From assembly GCA_022376925.1 (NCBI GenBank), contig JAIOJX010000025.1, positions 142,311,301-142,375,300 of the forward strand: a stretch of 64,000 nucleotides of DNA, read 5' to 3'. The position numbers and the translations under genes were made by a program. Shown here piece by piece: positions 23,884-36,117 of the stretch. The notes beneath the pieces are model-generated. The model searched no databases. It worked only from the letters and a program-made list of their open reading frames with translations, and had not been told where the DNA came from. This DNA comes from Tragulus kanchil (lineage: Eukaryota > Chordata > Mammalia > Artiodactyla > Tragulidae). Positions within the stretch are counted from its first letter, which is position 1; each line of letters opens with the position of its first letter.

Positions 23884-26018
23884 GAACATTGTTAAAGAAT
23901 GCAAACATCTTTTTTTTTAAATGATGCCTGTATGATGATGGGAGGAAGTGTGAATTAACTCTGTTTCTTGAAAGGAGATCACAGGTTTTAAAATCACTGG
24001 GCCAAATTCTGTTTTTATTTATGTATCTAGTATTCCTGATTAAGTTAAGATGTACATAAATAAAAACATAAGGGAACCTGCTCATTCTGGACACCAGCAT
24101 GTTTTAGGTTTGCCTTAAAATATTCTTATATTTTGTATGGAAAGGCAGGAAACGGAGCACTGATTTTTACCACCTGCGACTTACAACCCCTTTGTCTAAT
24201 AACATACCTGTATAGGCTTCCCTGCTAGCTCACTGGTCAAGAATCCACCTACCATTGTGGGAGATGTGGGTTCAACCCCTGGGTCAGAAAGATCCCCTGG
24301 AGAAGGAAATGGGAACCTATTCCAGTACTCTTGCCTAGGAAATCCTATGGACAGAGAAGGCTGGTGAGCTATACAGTCCACAGGGTTGCAAAAAGTCAGA
24401 CACCACTTAGCGACTGAACACCAACGCTCCTTTAGGATGTACGGACATAGGTGAGAAGACTTAGCTCCACTCAGATGAATTTAACATGATTGGGTGAGAA
24501 AAGTAAGGTGTTTACAAAATGTCAGAAACCAATTTGTTAGGTGGTCCTCAGACAAAAGAGCAGGTCAGCCAAGTCTCATGGGGAAGTCATCCCCTAAGGA
24601 AATGAAAATTCTGATCCCCTTAGCACAATACGCTGTGATAACTGAATGGAAAAACTTTTTTGAATAGAATAATACAGCTGCACTTCTCCCAATACAAGTT
24701 AAAAATGTTCAGTCTTTTTCATGTAGAACAATGGATTTTTCTCCCAGGAAATCCAGCATGTTATCATCATGGAGGAAGTAAGATTATTAGGAAATTATAT
24801 TAGGCTATTGATGATTTAATCTTTTCCTAACAGACCACTTTAGGAAAAGCACACCTTTCAGGCAATAGCAGCAGTTAGAGACGATGATACTCTGACAAAG
24901 ACTCTATTTGATAGATTTAATCTTTTCTCCTGATTGTGTTTTTGAACCATTTTAAAATCACTGGAGCCAACATTCTGGCTTCCTTCTACTCTAAATGGAA
25001 CATTGTTAAAGAATGCAAACATCTTTTTAAATGATGCCTGTATGATGATGGGAGGAAGTGTGAATTAACTCTGTTTCTTGAAAGGAGATCACAGGTTTTA
25101 AAATCACTGGGCCAAATTCTGTTTTTATTTATGTATCTAGTATTCCTGATTAAGTTAAGATGTACATAAATAAAAACATAAGGGAACCTGCTCATTCTGG
25201 ACACCAGCATGTTTTAGGTTTGCCTTAAAATATTCTTATATTTTGTATGGAAAGGCAGGAAACGGAGCACTGATTTTTACCACCTGCGACTTACAACCCC
25301 TTTGTCTAATAACATACCTGTATAGGCTTCCCTGCTAGCTCACTGGTCAAGAATCCACCTACCATTGTGGGAGATGTGGGTTCAACCCCTGGGTCAGAAA
25401 GATCCCCTGGAGAAGGAAATGGGAACCTATTCCAGTACTCTTGCCTAGGAAATCCTATGGACAGAGAAGGCTGGTGAGCTATACAGTCCACAGGGTTGCA
25501 AAAAGTCAGACACCACTTAGCGACTGAACACCAACGCTCCTTTAGGATGTACGGACATAGGTGAGAAGACTTAGCTCCACTCAGATGAATTTAACATGAT
25601 TGGGTGAGAAAAGTAAGGTGTTTACAAAATGTCAGAAACCAATTTGTTAGGTGGTCCTCAGACAAAAGAGCAGGTCAGCCAAGTCTCATGGGGAAGTCAT
25701 CCCCTAAGGAAATGAAAATTCTGATCCCCTTAGCACAATACGCTGTGATAACTGAATGGAAAAACTTTTTTGAATAGAATAATACAGCTGCACTTCTCCC
25801 AATACAAGTTAAAAATGTTCAGTCTTTTTCATGTAGAACAATGGATTTTTCTCCCAGGAAATCCAGCATGTTATCATCATGGAGGAAGTAAGATTATTAG
25901 GAAATTATATTAGGCTATTGATGATTTAATCTTTTTCCTAACAGACCACTTTAGGAAAAGCACACCTTTCAGGCAATAGCAGCAGTTAGAGACGATGATA
26001 CTCTGACAAAGACTCTAT
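23884..26018. repeat. Tandem duplication 9, period 1110-1114
   Basis: Copy 1 is 23884-24907 and copy 2 is 24998-26018. The first visible difference is a T run after GCAAACATC, four T shorter in copy 2. The 90-base filler 24908-24997 is a patchwork that includes degraded versions of unit sequence (for example a TTTTAAAATCACTGG-led stretch resembling 23986-24012). Confidence 0.96.
24215..24424 (+). mobile_element. Bov-tA SINE (duplicate at 25325-25534)
   Basis: Head GGCTTCCCTGCTAGCTCACT, middle GATCCCCTGGAGAAGGAAAT, tail CACTTAGCGACTGAACACCA. Full length and plus-oriented. The 61-codon minus frame is its shadow. Confidence 0.93.
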
Positions 26019-27941
26019 ATTTAGGTGATAGTATTTGAAATACCATAATATTCTCAAAATATCAGAGGATATAGAGGAAATGCATTTGAGTTCTTTCAGA
26101 ATGTAATGAAACAATATCAGTTACACAAAAGGATGGTTCATCTGTCTTTTTAATAAAAGATAATGCATCAAAATACACAGAATTCCACAATAATGTATGA
26201 CTACTGTAAATATGAGGATTCCTTTGTAGCAAGCTGATATAGAATCTACCTAAAATGCAGGAGACCCATACATACTCATACGCACTAAGGGAAAATAACC
26301 AGAAGGAAAAATAGAGCAAAATACCAAATGCCTGTCACAGAAAAGTTAAGAAAGATTCTCTACATTGTTCTTGTATTTTATACATTTTCTAATAAAATGA
26401 TATGCTTAAATATTAGAATGGTATATGACTATTTAAAGAATTGTCTTCTAAATATTTGTGCAATGAAACTATAGTACATGTAACTATCTGATCTATAGGT
26501 TAAATCAAATAATGCTTTAAGTATAACAAAGTGAAATTTCTTGTCATTTTAATCAGGAAGATCATTTTTATACATGAGTGCATTTGAATGGAACATTTAG
26601 ACCATTTGAATATGTGCTTACCGAATGCCAGTCCTATCCTGAATAGGACACCAAGAGTTTTTTGAACTGTATTAATAATTCACAAATTAAGTTAAAATAA
26701 AGCATGCTATTTCAGCTTAGTGGTTCAGGTGTCAGACACTTGGCAAACCCATGGACGGCAGCATGCCAGGATTGGGTGAGAAAAGTAAGGTGTTTACAAA
26801 ATGTCAGAAACCAATTTGTTAGGTGGTCCTCAGACAAAAGAGCAGGTCAGCCAAGTCTCATGGGGAAGTCATCCCCTAAGGAAATGAAAATTCTGATCCC
26901 CTTAGCACAATACGCTGTGATAACTGAATGGAAAAACTTTTTTGAATAGAATAATACAGCTGCACTTCTCCCAATACAAGTTAAAAATGTTCAGTCTTTT
27001 TCATGTAGAACAATGGATTTTTCTCCCAGGAAATCCAGCATGTTATCATCATGGAGGAAGTAAGATTATTAGGAAATTATATTAGGCTATTGATGATTTA
27101 ATCTTTTTCCTAACAGACCACTTTAGGAAAAGCACACCTTTCAGGCAATAGCAGCAGTTAGAGACGATGATACTCTGACAAAGACTCTATATTTAGGTGA
27201 TAGTATTTGAAATACCATAATATTCTCAAAATATCAGAGGATATAGAGGAAATGCATTTGAGTTCTTTCAGAATGTAATGAAACAATATCAGTTACACAA
27301 AAGGATGGTTCATCTGTCTTTTTAATAAAAGATAATGCATCAAAATACACAGAATTCCACAATAATGTATGACTACTGTAAATATGAGGATTCCTTTGTA
27401 GCAAGCTGATATAGAATCTACCTAAAATGCAGGAGACCCATACATACTCATACGCACTAAGGGAAAATAACCAGAAGGAAAAATAGAGCAAAATACCAAA
27501 TGCCTGTCACAGAAAAGTTAAGAAAGATTCTCTACATTGTTCTTGTATTTTATACATTTTCTAATAAAATGATATGCTTAAATATTAGAATGGTATATGA
27601 CTATTTAAAGAATTGTCTTCTAAATATTTGTGCAATGAAACTATAGTACATGTAACTATCTGATCTATAGGTTAAATCAAATAATGCTTTAAGTATAACA
27701 AAGTGAAATTTCTTGTCATTTTAATCAGGAAGATCATTTTTATACATGAGTGCATTTGAATGGAACATTTAGACCATTTGAATATGTGCTTACCGAATGC
27801 CAGTCCTATCCTGAATAGGACACCAAGAGTTTTTTGAACTGTATTAATAATTCACAAATTAAGTTAAAATAAAGCATGCTATTTCAGCTTAGTGGTTCAG
27901 GTGTCAGACACTTGGCAAACCCATGGACGGCAGCATGCCAG
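25598..27941. repeat. Tandem duplication 10, period 1172
   Basis: Copy 1 is 25598-26769 and copy 2 is 26770-27941, abutting with GATT microhomology and no filler. Because it begins inside copy 2 of duplication 9, the segment from GATTGGGTGAGAAAAG occurs three times, at 24488, 25598 and 26770. The repeated 85-codon minus frame (26062 and 27234) shows no known domain. Confidence 0.97.
26703..26769 (-). mobile_element. BovB 3'-end fragment cut by a duplication breakpoint
   Basis: The first 67 bases of the reverse-oriented BovB piece that is complete at 27875-28068. It stops exactly at the duplication junction. Confidence 0.8.
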
Positions 27942-28068
27942 GATTCCCTGTCCCTTCACCATCTCCCAGAGTCTACTCAATCTCATGTCCATTGACTCCA
28001 TGATGTCATCCCCTTCTCCTTTTATTTTTCCCAACATCAGCGTCTTTTCCAATGAGTTGTCTCTTACA
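27875..28068 (-). mobile_element. BovB (RTE) LINE, 3'-terminal fragment
   Basis: Reverse orientation. The tail complement (GTTCAGGTGTCAGACACTTG) is followed by TGTCCCTTCACCATCTCCCA and CTCATGTCCATTGACTCCAT, ending near CAATGAGTTGTCTCTT. 5'-truncated and non-coding. Confidence 0.85.
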
Positions 28069-28085
28069 ACACTGTAAACTTTTAT

Positions 28086-28588
28086 TTTTAGCAAACATGC
28101 AGACAAAGACACAAAGGATTCAGTCACACATAGAGGGAGAGGCAGACTAAAACCACAGTTTCCCCTGCCATGCTTAGTTTTCTTTCTACTTTATAACTGC
28201 TTCCCAATGATTGAAATAAAAGATTAAGTCTTTTTTATTCACTAGTGCCTAAATGAATTATTTGTGGAAAGGTAGGGATAAAGTGACTAACCTGATTTCT
28301 TGTAGGACCACAAGGACCAGGGACAAATTGATTCCACAAAATGAGAATGCTTTCTGCTTTATGTGAAGGTACCAGAGAGACTGCAAAATGTTGGTAACAG
28401 AACAAAATGTTCCTATATTTTATAGTAACAGAAAGAAGACCAGTGGGAATGATGTAGAGGGAAGGAGAGACAAAGTAACCCAGAGAAACAGGAAGCACAC
28501 AGCATCAGACCATGAAAGCAATGTCAACGACCTTCATCTTCATCATACAAGACTATAAATCCCAAATGTTTTAAGAACAGATGAAGAT
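28086..28588. other. Unclassified sequence, no gene seen
   Basis: No recognisable repeat. The 87-codon minus frame (28235-28498) lacks domain-like features and any neighbouring coding context. Confidence 0.4.
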
Positions 28589-28860
28589 TTTTTTTTATTT
28601 GGACCTCATTTATTGATATTTTTTGTCCATTTATTTTCATCCATCTTTATTCTTCCACTTGTGTGGGCCTCCCACCACAGTAGCCTCTCTCACTGCAGGG
28701 CACTGGCTCTGGGCACATGCACTCCAGAGCACTGGCTCTTAATTGGACACACTGGTCCAGCCGCTCCATGACACGTGGGATCCTCCCAGGCCAGGGATTG
28801 AACCCATGCCCCTTACACTGCAAGGCGGACTCTCTACCCACTGGGCAAACAGGGAAGCCC
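28589..28860 (-). mobile_element. CHR-type tRNA-derived SINE
   Basis: Reverse orientation. The T-rich tail complement lies at 28589-28650; the body includes CACTGGCTCTGGGCACATGC and the head ends GGGCAAACAGGGAAGCCCC. Confidence 0.87.
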
Positions 28861-29689
28861 CTAGATGAAGATTTTGATTAAAAAGTATGGCACTATGGAA
28901 AATTATAATAGCTATGTCAGAGAGGAAAGGAAGTGATTCGATCAGAAACTTTTGTAGTACATAGACAGTATATAATGGTGCTAAATATGTGACTTATAAT
29001 GATGGTTGTGATTATGCCTTAATTAATCCAGGAAGGGGCAGCCTATGAAAAACTCAGCAGGATGATTATGATTTACAACTATTTATTAGCTAACCAAAAC
29101 ACTCACAAAAATCACTGAGGAAGAAATCCATTGGTCTATTATACCGTTATCATCAAAGCCCAGCCATATTAGTTAATGACTATTCATTATCAATATGGAT
29201 TATAAAACAAAAGAAATATTATCCATTAACTCCAGAAGTTTATATATATTTTTAGTGGAAATATGCATTTTAACTATATCATATGAGAGATTTCTAAGAA
29301 AAAAAAATGGGTTGTCATATTAATTTGACTCATTAAATAGTGTTTATTCATTTAAATAGGTATCACTAAGAACTGTCTGATAATTTGACCTCAGATATGT
29401 GCATTGTTGCTAATTTGAATATTTTGATAAAAGATCTGTGTGATTTTTCTACTCAGCAATAGAACATTTATAAAAATAAATGCTTCCCTACTACTGTGTA
29501 AACAGTCATGAATAGACTTTTGATCAAAATATTTAAAACTACTGATTAAACTATGTCAAAAGCTGAATTCCACTTTACCACTGAGACTTACTTAAATTAT
29601 TATATAGCCATGGTTCAATATGCCAATATTGCTTTCTAAGGACCTGGTAAACGGCTGCACCTGAGAATGCTTAATTTTAAGAACTTAAT
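28861..29689. other. Unclassified AT-rich sequence, no gene seen
   Basis: About 830 bases of apparently single-copy AT-rich DNA. No family or coding frame is supported. Confidence 0.4.
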
Positions 29690-31852
29690 ACTGCTTTGCA
29701 TTGAGAGACCTTGAGGCAGACTTGAAAATGCCCCACATATACACCCTGCATAATTAGCTGAGGAGTGCATCTGCTGTCACCGCATTCACTCACAGGCAAT
29801 ACCTGCGGTGCACTACTTGCAGCCAACGCATTAGCAACCTAGGGGTGCAAATAAAGACCAGTACTTTGAGGATTTCACTGTTGGTCCAGTGATTCAGAAT
29901 GTGCCTACCAATGCAGAGGACATGATCCTTGGTCTAGGAAGATTCCACCTGCCACGGTGCAATGAGGCCTGTGGGTCACATCTGGTGGGGTTCTACTGAT
30001 CTCATGAGCCACAACTGTTGAGCCATGCATTCTAGAGCCCGCACTCTGCAACAAGAGAAGCCACTGAAACCAGAAAGCCCACACACTGTAACTACAGTAG
30101 ACTCTACTTGCCACAACTGGAGAAAGCCCACAAACAACAATGAAGGCTTGGTCCAGCCAATAAAAACAAAACACTGCTTTGAGATGCAAGGCTTCTCCGC
30201 TGAGCGGATTCTGCTCTAGGACTCACTGCTGACCTTCTCAAGCTTCCTTGAATGTGCACTGCAAAGTCTGAGAGGATCTTTAAACCTAATTTCCCATGTT
30301 CTTTTTCAGTATCTTTATAGTTAAAGGCTCTCTCTACCTTCTTCATTTCCTTTCTTTTTATTTTTAACTTGCATTTCCTGCAATCATTTACTCATATGTC
30401 TAATTCTGTGTTGGTTTCTCAGAGGAACCCTACAAACAGAAGCATGGCCAATAGGGATCTGAGAAATAGGCAAGATAACCAACAGACTGTAAGCCTGCTG
30501 CTGCTGATGTTCACTGATGGTGACCTGCAAAGAAATTTCAGGAATATCCAAGAATGCTCAACGAGATTTGTCTTCTACCTACAACGATACCAGATTTTAA
30601 AGCTACAGGGGTAAATGGGTTCTGACCCCAGTTTCCAATGTTTGAGTGGAGTTTCCCCATACAAGCAATTCTCTGCCACCAACTGGCTGTCTCGCAATTC
30701 AACTCAATTCTGACACTATCTACCTGGAAATAGTGTCAGATTTCATGGCTTACCTGGTGGCTAACCAATGCTTAAAAAAAACTGCTTTGCATTGAGAGAC
30801 CTTGAGGCAGACTTGAAAATGCCCACATATACACCCTGCATAATTAGCTGAGGAGTGCATCTGCTGTCACCGCATTCACTCACAGGCAATACCTGCGGTG
30901 CACTACTTGCAGCCAACGCATTAGCAACCTAGGGGTGCAAATAAAGACCAGTACTTTGAGGATTTCACTGTTGGTCCAGTGATTCAGAATGTGCCTACCA
31001 ATGCAGAGGACATGATCCTTGGTCTAGGAAGATTCCACCTGCCACGGTGCAATGAGGCCTGTGGGTCACATCTGGTGGGGTTCTACTGATCTCATGAGCC
31101 ACAACTGTTGAGCCATGCATTCTAGAGCCCGCACTCTGCAACAAGAGAAGCCACTGAAACCAGAAAGCCCACACACTGTAACTACAGTAGACTCTACTTG
31201 CCACAACTGGAGAAAGCCCACAAACAACAATGAAGGCTTGGTCCAGCCAATAAAAACAAAACACTGCTTTGAGATGCAAGGCTTCTCCGCTGAGCGGATT
31301 CTGCTCTAGGACTCACTGCTGACCTTCTCAAGCTTCCTTGAATGTGCACTGCAAAGTCTGAGAGGATCTTTAAACCTAATTTCCCATGTTCTTTTTCAGT
31401 ATCTTTATAGTTAAAGGCTCTCTCTACCTTCTTCATTTCCTTTCTTTTTATTTTTAACTTGCATTTCCTGCAATCATTTACTCATATGTCTAATTCTGTG
31501 TTGGTTTCTCAGAGGAACCCTACAAACAGAAGCATGGCCAATAGGGATCTGAGAAATAGGCAAGATAACCAACAGACTGTAAGCCTGCTGCTGCTGATGT
31601 TCACTGATGGTGACCTGCAAAGAAATTTCAGGAATATCCAAGAATGCTCAACGAGATTTGTCTTCTACCTACAACGATACCAGATTTTAAAGCTACAGGG
31701 GTAAATGGGTTCTGACCCCAGTTTCCAATGTTTGAGTGGAGTTTCCCCATACAAGCAATTCTCTGCCACCAACTGGCTGTCTCGCAATTCAACTCAATTC
31801 TGACACTATCTACCTGGAAATAGTGTCAGATTTCATGGCTTACCTGGTGGCT
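29690..31852. repeat. Tandem duplication 11, period 1090-1091
   Basis: Copy 1 is 29690-30762 and copy 2 is 30781-31852. The filler AACCAATGCTTAAAAAAA resembles a collapsed version of the true left flank (AATGCTTAATTTTAAGAAC, from about 29667). One C of a CCCC run is missing in copy 2. Copy 1 ends inside the head of a Bov-tA SINE that continues normally after copy 2. Confidence 0.96.
29873..30173 (+). mobile_element. CHR-1-like tRNA-derived SINE (duplicate at 30963-31263)
   Basis: Contains GCATTCTAGAGCCCGCACTC, CAACAAGAGAAGCCACTGAA and CCACAACTGGAGAAAGCCCA, the CHR-1-like body, ending with AATAAAAACAAAAC. The 94-, 80- and 64-codon frames around it are SINE shadows. Confidence 0.85.
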
Positions 31853-32070
31853 CAACAGCAAAAGAAAAAAAAAAATCCACCAGCAAGGCAGGAAACACAG
31901 GAGACGTGGGTTCAGTCCTCAGGTCAGAAGCTCACCTGGAGGAGAAAATTGTAACCTGCTCCAGTATTTGTGCTGGAAAAACCCCATGGAAGGGAGACCA
32001 GAGGGGCTATAGTCCATAGGGTTTCAAAGTGTGGGACCCACGACTGAGAGACTAAACACACACACACTGC
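31837..32070 (+). mobile_element. Bov-tA SINE with an internal A-run
   Basis: Head GGCTTACCTGGTGGCTCAAC, then an A-rich interruption at 31861-31874, then the usual middle and tail ending ACTGAGAGACTAAACACACA. A 16-base piece of the head is also present at 30747-30762, where copy 1 of duplication 11 breaks off. Confidence 0.85.
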
Positions 32071-32089
32071 CTCCCCCGCCCCCCAACAC

Positions 32090-32730
32090 AGGTTTAAGGC
32101 TTAGTCCTACAAGAATGCCTGTACTTCGATGTCAATTGCAAGTTTGTGTTGCAGACCCATCAGCTATAAACTGGGAGGTTCCCACAATACCCTCCTCAGT
32201 TTGACTAAATTGCTAGAGCAGCTCACAGAACACAGAAAAATATTTTACTTACTGGATAAGAGCCAGATGGAAGAGACGCGTAAGGCAGGGGATGGAAAAG
32301 GCCTCAAAGCATCCATAACCTGCCTCTCCAAGTGCACGACTCTCCCCCATGTCTTCACACGTTCACCAACCCAAACGTTCTACAAACACCATCCTTATTT
32401 CCGGGTTTTTAATGAAGGCTTAATCATATACACATGGCTGATTGCATCATTGGCCACAGATGATTAAACTCAATCCCCAGTCCTTCTCCCCTTTCTGGAG
32501 GTCAAGGGGTGGGACTGAAAGTTCCAGTTTTCTAATCATATTGTTGGCTTTTCTGGCAAACAGTCTGTATCCTTAGGTGGGGGTCCAAAAGTCACCTCGT
32601 TAACATAACAAAAGACACCTACAGAGCTGTCAGCACTTAGGGAATTTCAAAGGTTTTAGGAACTCTGTCAGAAACTTGGATGAAGCCCAAATTATATTTG
32701 TTATTATTAATCACAATACCACAAGGGGTG
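32090..32730 (-). mobile_element. Probable old mammalian LTR-like repeat, family not named
   Basis: Features resemble an old interspersed LTR in reverse orientation: GCTAGAGCAGCTCACAGAAC, AGCCAGATGGAAGAGACGCG, a GGTCAAGGGGTGGGACTGAA block, then AATCACAATACCACAAGGGG at the right. No terminal TG/CA ends or target duplication could be fixed by eye. The 112-codon plus frame (32129-32467) lies within it and has no separate support. Confidence 0.4.
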
Positions 32731-34076
32731 GGTGGGGGCAATAACGAGGGATAGTAGCTATCTCAGGTCACAGATGAGTTGTGATAACACATTGTGTAGG
32801 AATAATGAGAAACTGAGGATCTTTAACAGTTAAAGGCTACATTGGAAAGTCATGAGGGATCTTTTTTATTAACTTACAAAGAGGCACTTTTCTCCTGCAA
32901 TGGATGATTAGACACAGCTAAGCAGCAGACTGAGGCCCAGGTAGAAGAGCAGAGCTCATATGACAGTTTCCAAGTGAAGTAGCTCATTATGCTAAAGTCA
33001 GATTCTAACTGTTAAAACCTACACCCTAGTAAAAATTATGGGGATGAGATTATCTAGGAGACAGAGACCTTTAAACCCGCAGGCTCACAGGGATGCTCAA
33101 TTCACTTTTTCCAGCATTACCCCTTTCTGGAAGATGCTATGGAAGACTCCAAGAGTTAACAAGTGCTTAGCTCAAGAGTTTTTTTCCATTTCCTCTCTTG
33201 GTTTCCAAGCTAAGATTAAACTTCAGGAAAAATAAAGTCTGGACTTGCAGGACCTGGTAAGTGAAGGAAGAAATTATACACCAAAAAAAGCTGCAAGGGA
33301 CTAAATATTGAGTCGAGAGTATCCTTGAGACCCGTTTAGAGTATACCTGATTACCTAGATTAGAATGTGTGTCCATAAGAAGTCAGTGGTTAGAAAGAAC
33401 TTGTGGGATACCAGACTTCAACAGATAATAAACTGGGGCAATCTCACTGCTGGAGTTGCTCTTAGAAGTGTGGAGAAAGAGATGATCAACACTCAATGAA
33501 GTAAAAGCTCCTGAGTTGTCATGGCAGGGTAATAAAAGACAGAGTAGCAGAAATACTGAGATATTAATAGATTATAATGTGAAACCAGACTCACAGAAGA
33601 TAATCTTTCACAGGAGACCCCAGAGGATAATCTATTTATCAAGACCTCAATAATCCACTGATTAGTGGATTACTAGCATCATTAACAACTTCAGCAGTGA
33701 CTCTGCAAACTAATCCAGAGGTTAAGAGAGCAGCCAGAGAACCTTGATTATGCTGATGAGGATTAACCTAGCCCTAAAGCAAAAAAAGCTTGGTGGCTGA
33801 ATTGACAGTTCTGAGATGTCAAAAGCCAGGAAGGAGTCTGTGTTAGCATAACTATCAGCATGGTAGAGGGGTATACAAGAAGTTTGATCCATGTTAAATT
33901 GTGAAAATGGAAAAGAGATCATGGTGTCCGTGGGAACAATCTATAAGTAGCCAACAATCTATAACCAGAAAAAAAGCAAAAATAGAAAATCAGGAGAATG
34001 TAGACAGTTCTTTCAACAATAAGTCATGACCTCTTGCTCAGTTCCTAGACCAGACTCAATTTTTATGTCAAAAACT
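32731..34076. other. Unclassified sequence, no gene seen
   Basis: About 1.3 kb of apparently single-copy DNA. Frames of 65, 69 and 66 codons show no recognisable domain. Diverged old repeats could be present. Confidence 0.35.
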
Positions 34077-34299
34077 CTGAAGTAGTATCTAGATGAGTCC
34101 TTAGAGGAAAGGGCCCTGCAATACAACTGCAAGTAAATACTAAAGTGATCCCTCTAGTATCTCCCAAAGGGACCTATGGTCATCTAAACAGGTGACTTTA
34201 CAGTGGGAAATAAAGAATACTCAGGCAGTACAAACACTAAGGGAGAAAGTTTATAACCCCTGAATACCCACAACATCGAATTATCTTCCTGTTATGGTG

Positions 34300-34485
34300 C
34301 GTGTGTATGTTAGTTGCTCAGTTGGGAGTGATTCTGCAGCCCCATGCTCCTCTGTCTATGGAATTCTCCAGGCAAGAATACAGTAGTGGGTAGCCATTCC
34401 CTTCTCCAGAGTATCTTCCCAACACAGGAACTGAACCTGGGTCTTCCACATTGCAGACAGATTCTTTATCATTGGAATGGCCTAT
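34300..34485 (-). mobile_element. Bov-tA SINE, cluster member 1 (duplicate 35477-35662)
   Basis: Reverse orientation, with GTTAGTTGCTCAGTTGGGAG at the tail side and the head side ending around TTTATCATTGGAATGGCC. Diverged. Confidence 0.85.
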
Positions 34486-34545
34486 TAACCAAATCTCTGC
34501 TCACAGGTAAAAAAAGGCAATAGGTTTTGAGAACCTTTAACCTGT

Positions 34546-34748
34546 TGCGTGCTAAGTCACTTCAATCACATCTGACTCTTTGTGTTCCCTTTGACCATAG
34601 CCCACCAGGCTCCTCTGCCCTGGGACTCTGCAGACAAGAATACTGTAGTGGGTTATCATTTCCTCCACCAGGCGATCTGCCCCACTGAAGAATGGAATCT
34701 GAGTCTCTAATGTCCCCTGCATTGGCAGGCAGATTTTTTACACTGCCT
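34546..34748 (-). mobile_element. Bov-tA SINE, cluster member 2 (duplicate 35723-35925)
   Basis: Reverse orientation: GCGTGCTAAGTCACTTCAAT at the left, CCCTGCATTGGCAGGCAGAT near the right. Confidence 0.88.
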
Positions 34749-34930
34749 GTCTAGTGGCTCGGATGGTAAAGATGCTGCCTGCAATGTGGGAGACCTGGGT
34801 TCTATTTCTGGGTTGGGAAGATCCTCTGTAGAAAGAAAAGGCTACAGACTCTAGTATTCTCTCCTGGAGAATTCCCTGGCTCCTCCATGGGTCACAAACC
34901 ATCGGACACTACTGTAACACTTTCATTTTC
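34749..34930 (+). mobile_element. Bov-tA SINE, cluster member 3 (duplicate 35926-36107)
   Basis: Plus orientation, beginning about GTCTAGTGGCTCGGATGGTA right after member 2. The two heads meet, forming an inverted SINE pair. Confidence 0.88.
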
Positions 34931-36117
34931 AAGCGAGTGCTACCTACTTAACATTTAAAGTCATGAACTGTATTTGTAAAGAAAGATTTCTTAAAAGTTT
35001 ACAATGTAATTGAGTTTTCTTTTTAATTCTTTTTAAGAGTGGTTATTATGAAAATCAGCTGGAAAGTAATTAATATAAATACTCACAAATTACCAGAGCA
35101 AATATGATCTTTGAAATTGAAAAAGAGTAAGTTATTAATATTTTATACTTTCTGCAATAGTACACTGGGGCATTTCAGGAGCATGAAGATGATTTGTTTT
35201 TGGATGTTTTCATTTTTCAACAACATAAACATATGTAACAATAAGTGATTTTTTTCTGAAGTAGTATCTATGAGTCCTTAGAGGAGAGGGCCCTGCAATA
35301 CAACTGCAAGTAAATACTAAAGTGATCCCTCTAGTATCTCCCAAAGGGACCTATGGTCATCTAAACAGGTGACTTTACAGTGGGAAATAAAGAATACTCA
35401 GGCAGTACAAACACTAAGGGAGAAAGTTTATAACCCCTGAATACCCACAACATCGAATTATCTTCCTGTTATGGTGCGTGTGTATGTTAGTTGCTCAGTT
35501 GGGAGTGATTCTGCAGCCCCATGCTCCTCTGTCTATGGAATTCTCCAGGCAAGAATACAGTAGTGGGTAGCCATTCCCTTCTCCAGAGTATCTTCCCAAC
35601 ACAGGAACTGAACCTGGGTCTTCCACATTGCAGACAGATTCTTTATCATTGGAATGGCCTATTAACCAAATCTCTGCTCACAGGTAAAAAAAGGCAATAG
35701 GTTTTGAGAACCTTTAACCTGTTGCGTGCTAAGTCACTTCAATCACATCTGACTCTTTGTGTTCCCTTTGACCATAGCCCACCAGGCTCCTCTGCCCTGG
35801 GACTCTGCAGACAAGAATACTGTAGTGGGTTATCATTTCCTCCACCAGGCGATCTGCCCCACTGAAGAATGGAATCTGAGTCTCTAATGTCCCCTGCATT
35901 GGCAGGCAGATTTTTTACACTGCCTGTCTAGTGGCTCGGATGGTAAAGATGCTGCCTGCAATGTGGGAGACCTGGGTTCTATTTCTGGGTTGGGAAGATC
36001 CTCTGTAGAAAGAAAAGGCTACAGACTCTAGTATTCTCTCCTGGAGAATTCCCTGGCTCCTCCATGGGTCACAAACCATCGGACACTACTGTAACACTTT
36101 CATTTTCAAGCGAGTGC

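Noticed and set aside
32129..32467. 112-codon plus frame as a gene
   Set aside because: Lies inside an old LTR-like repeat and has no domain.
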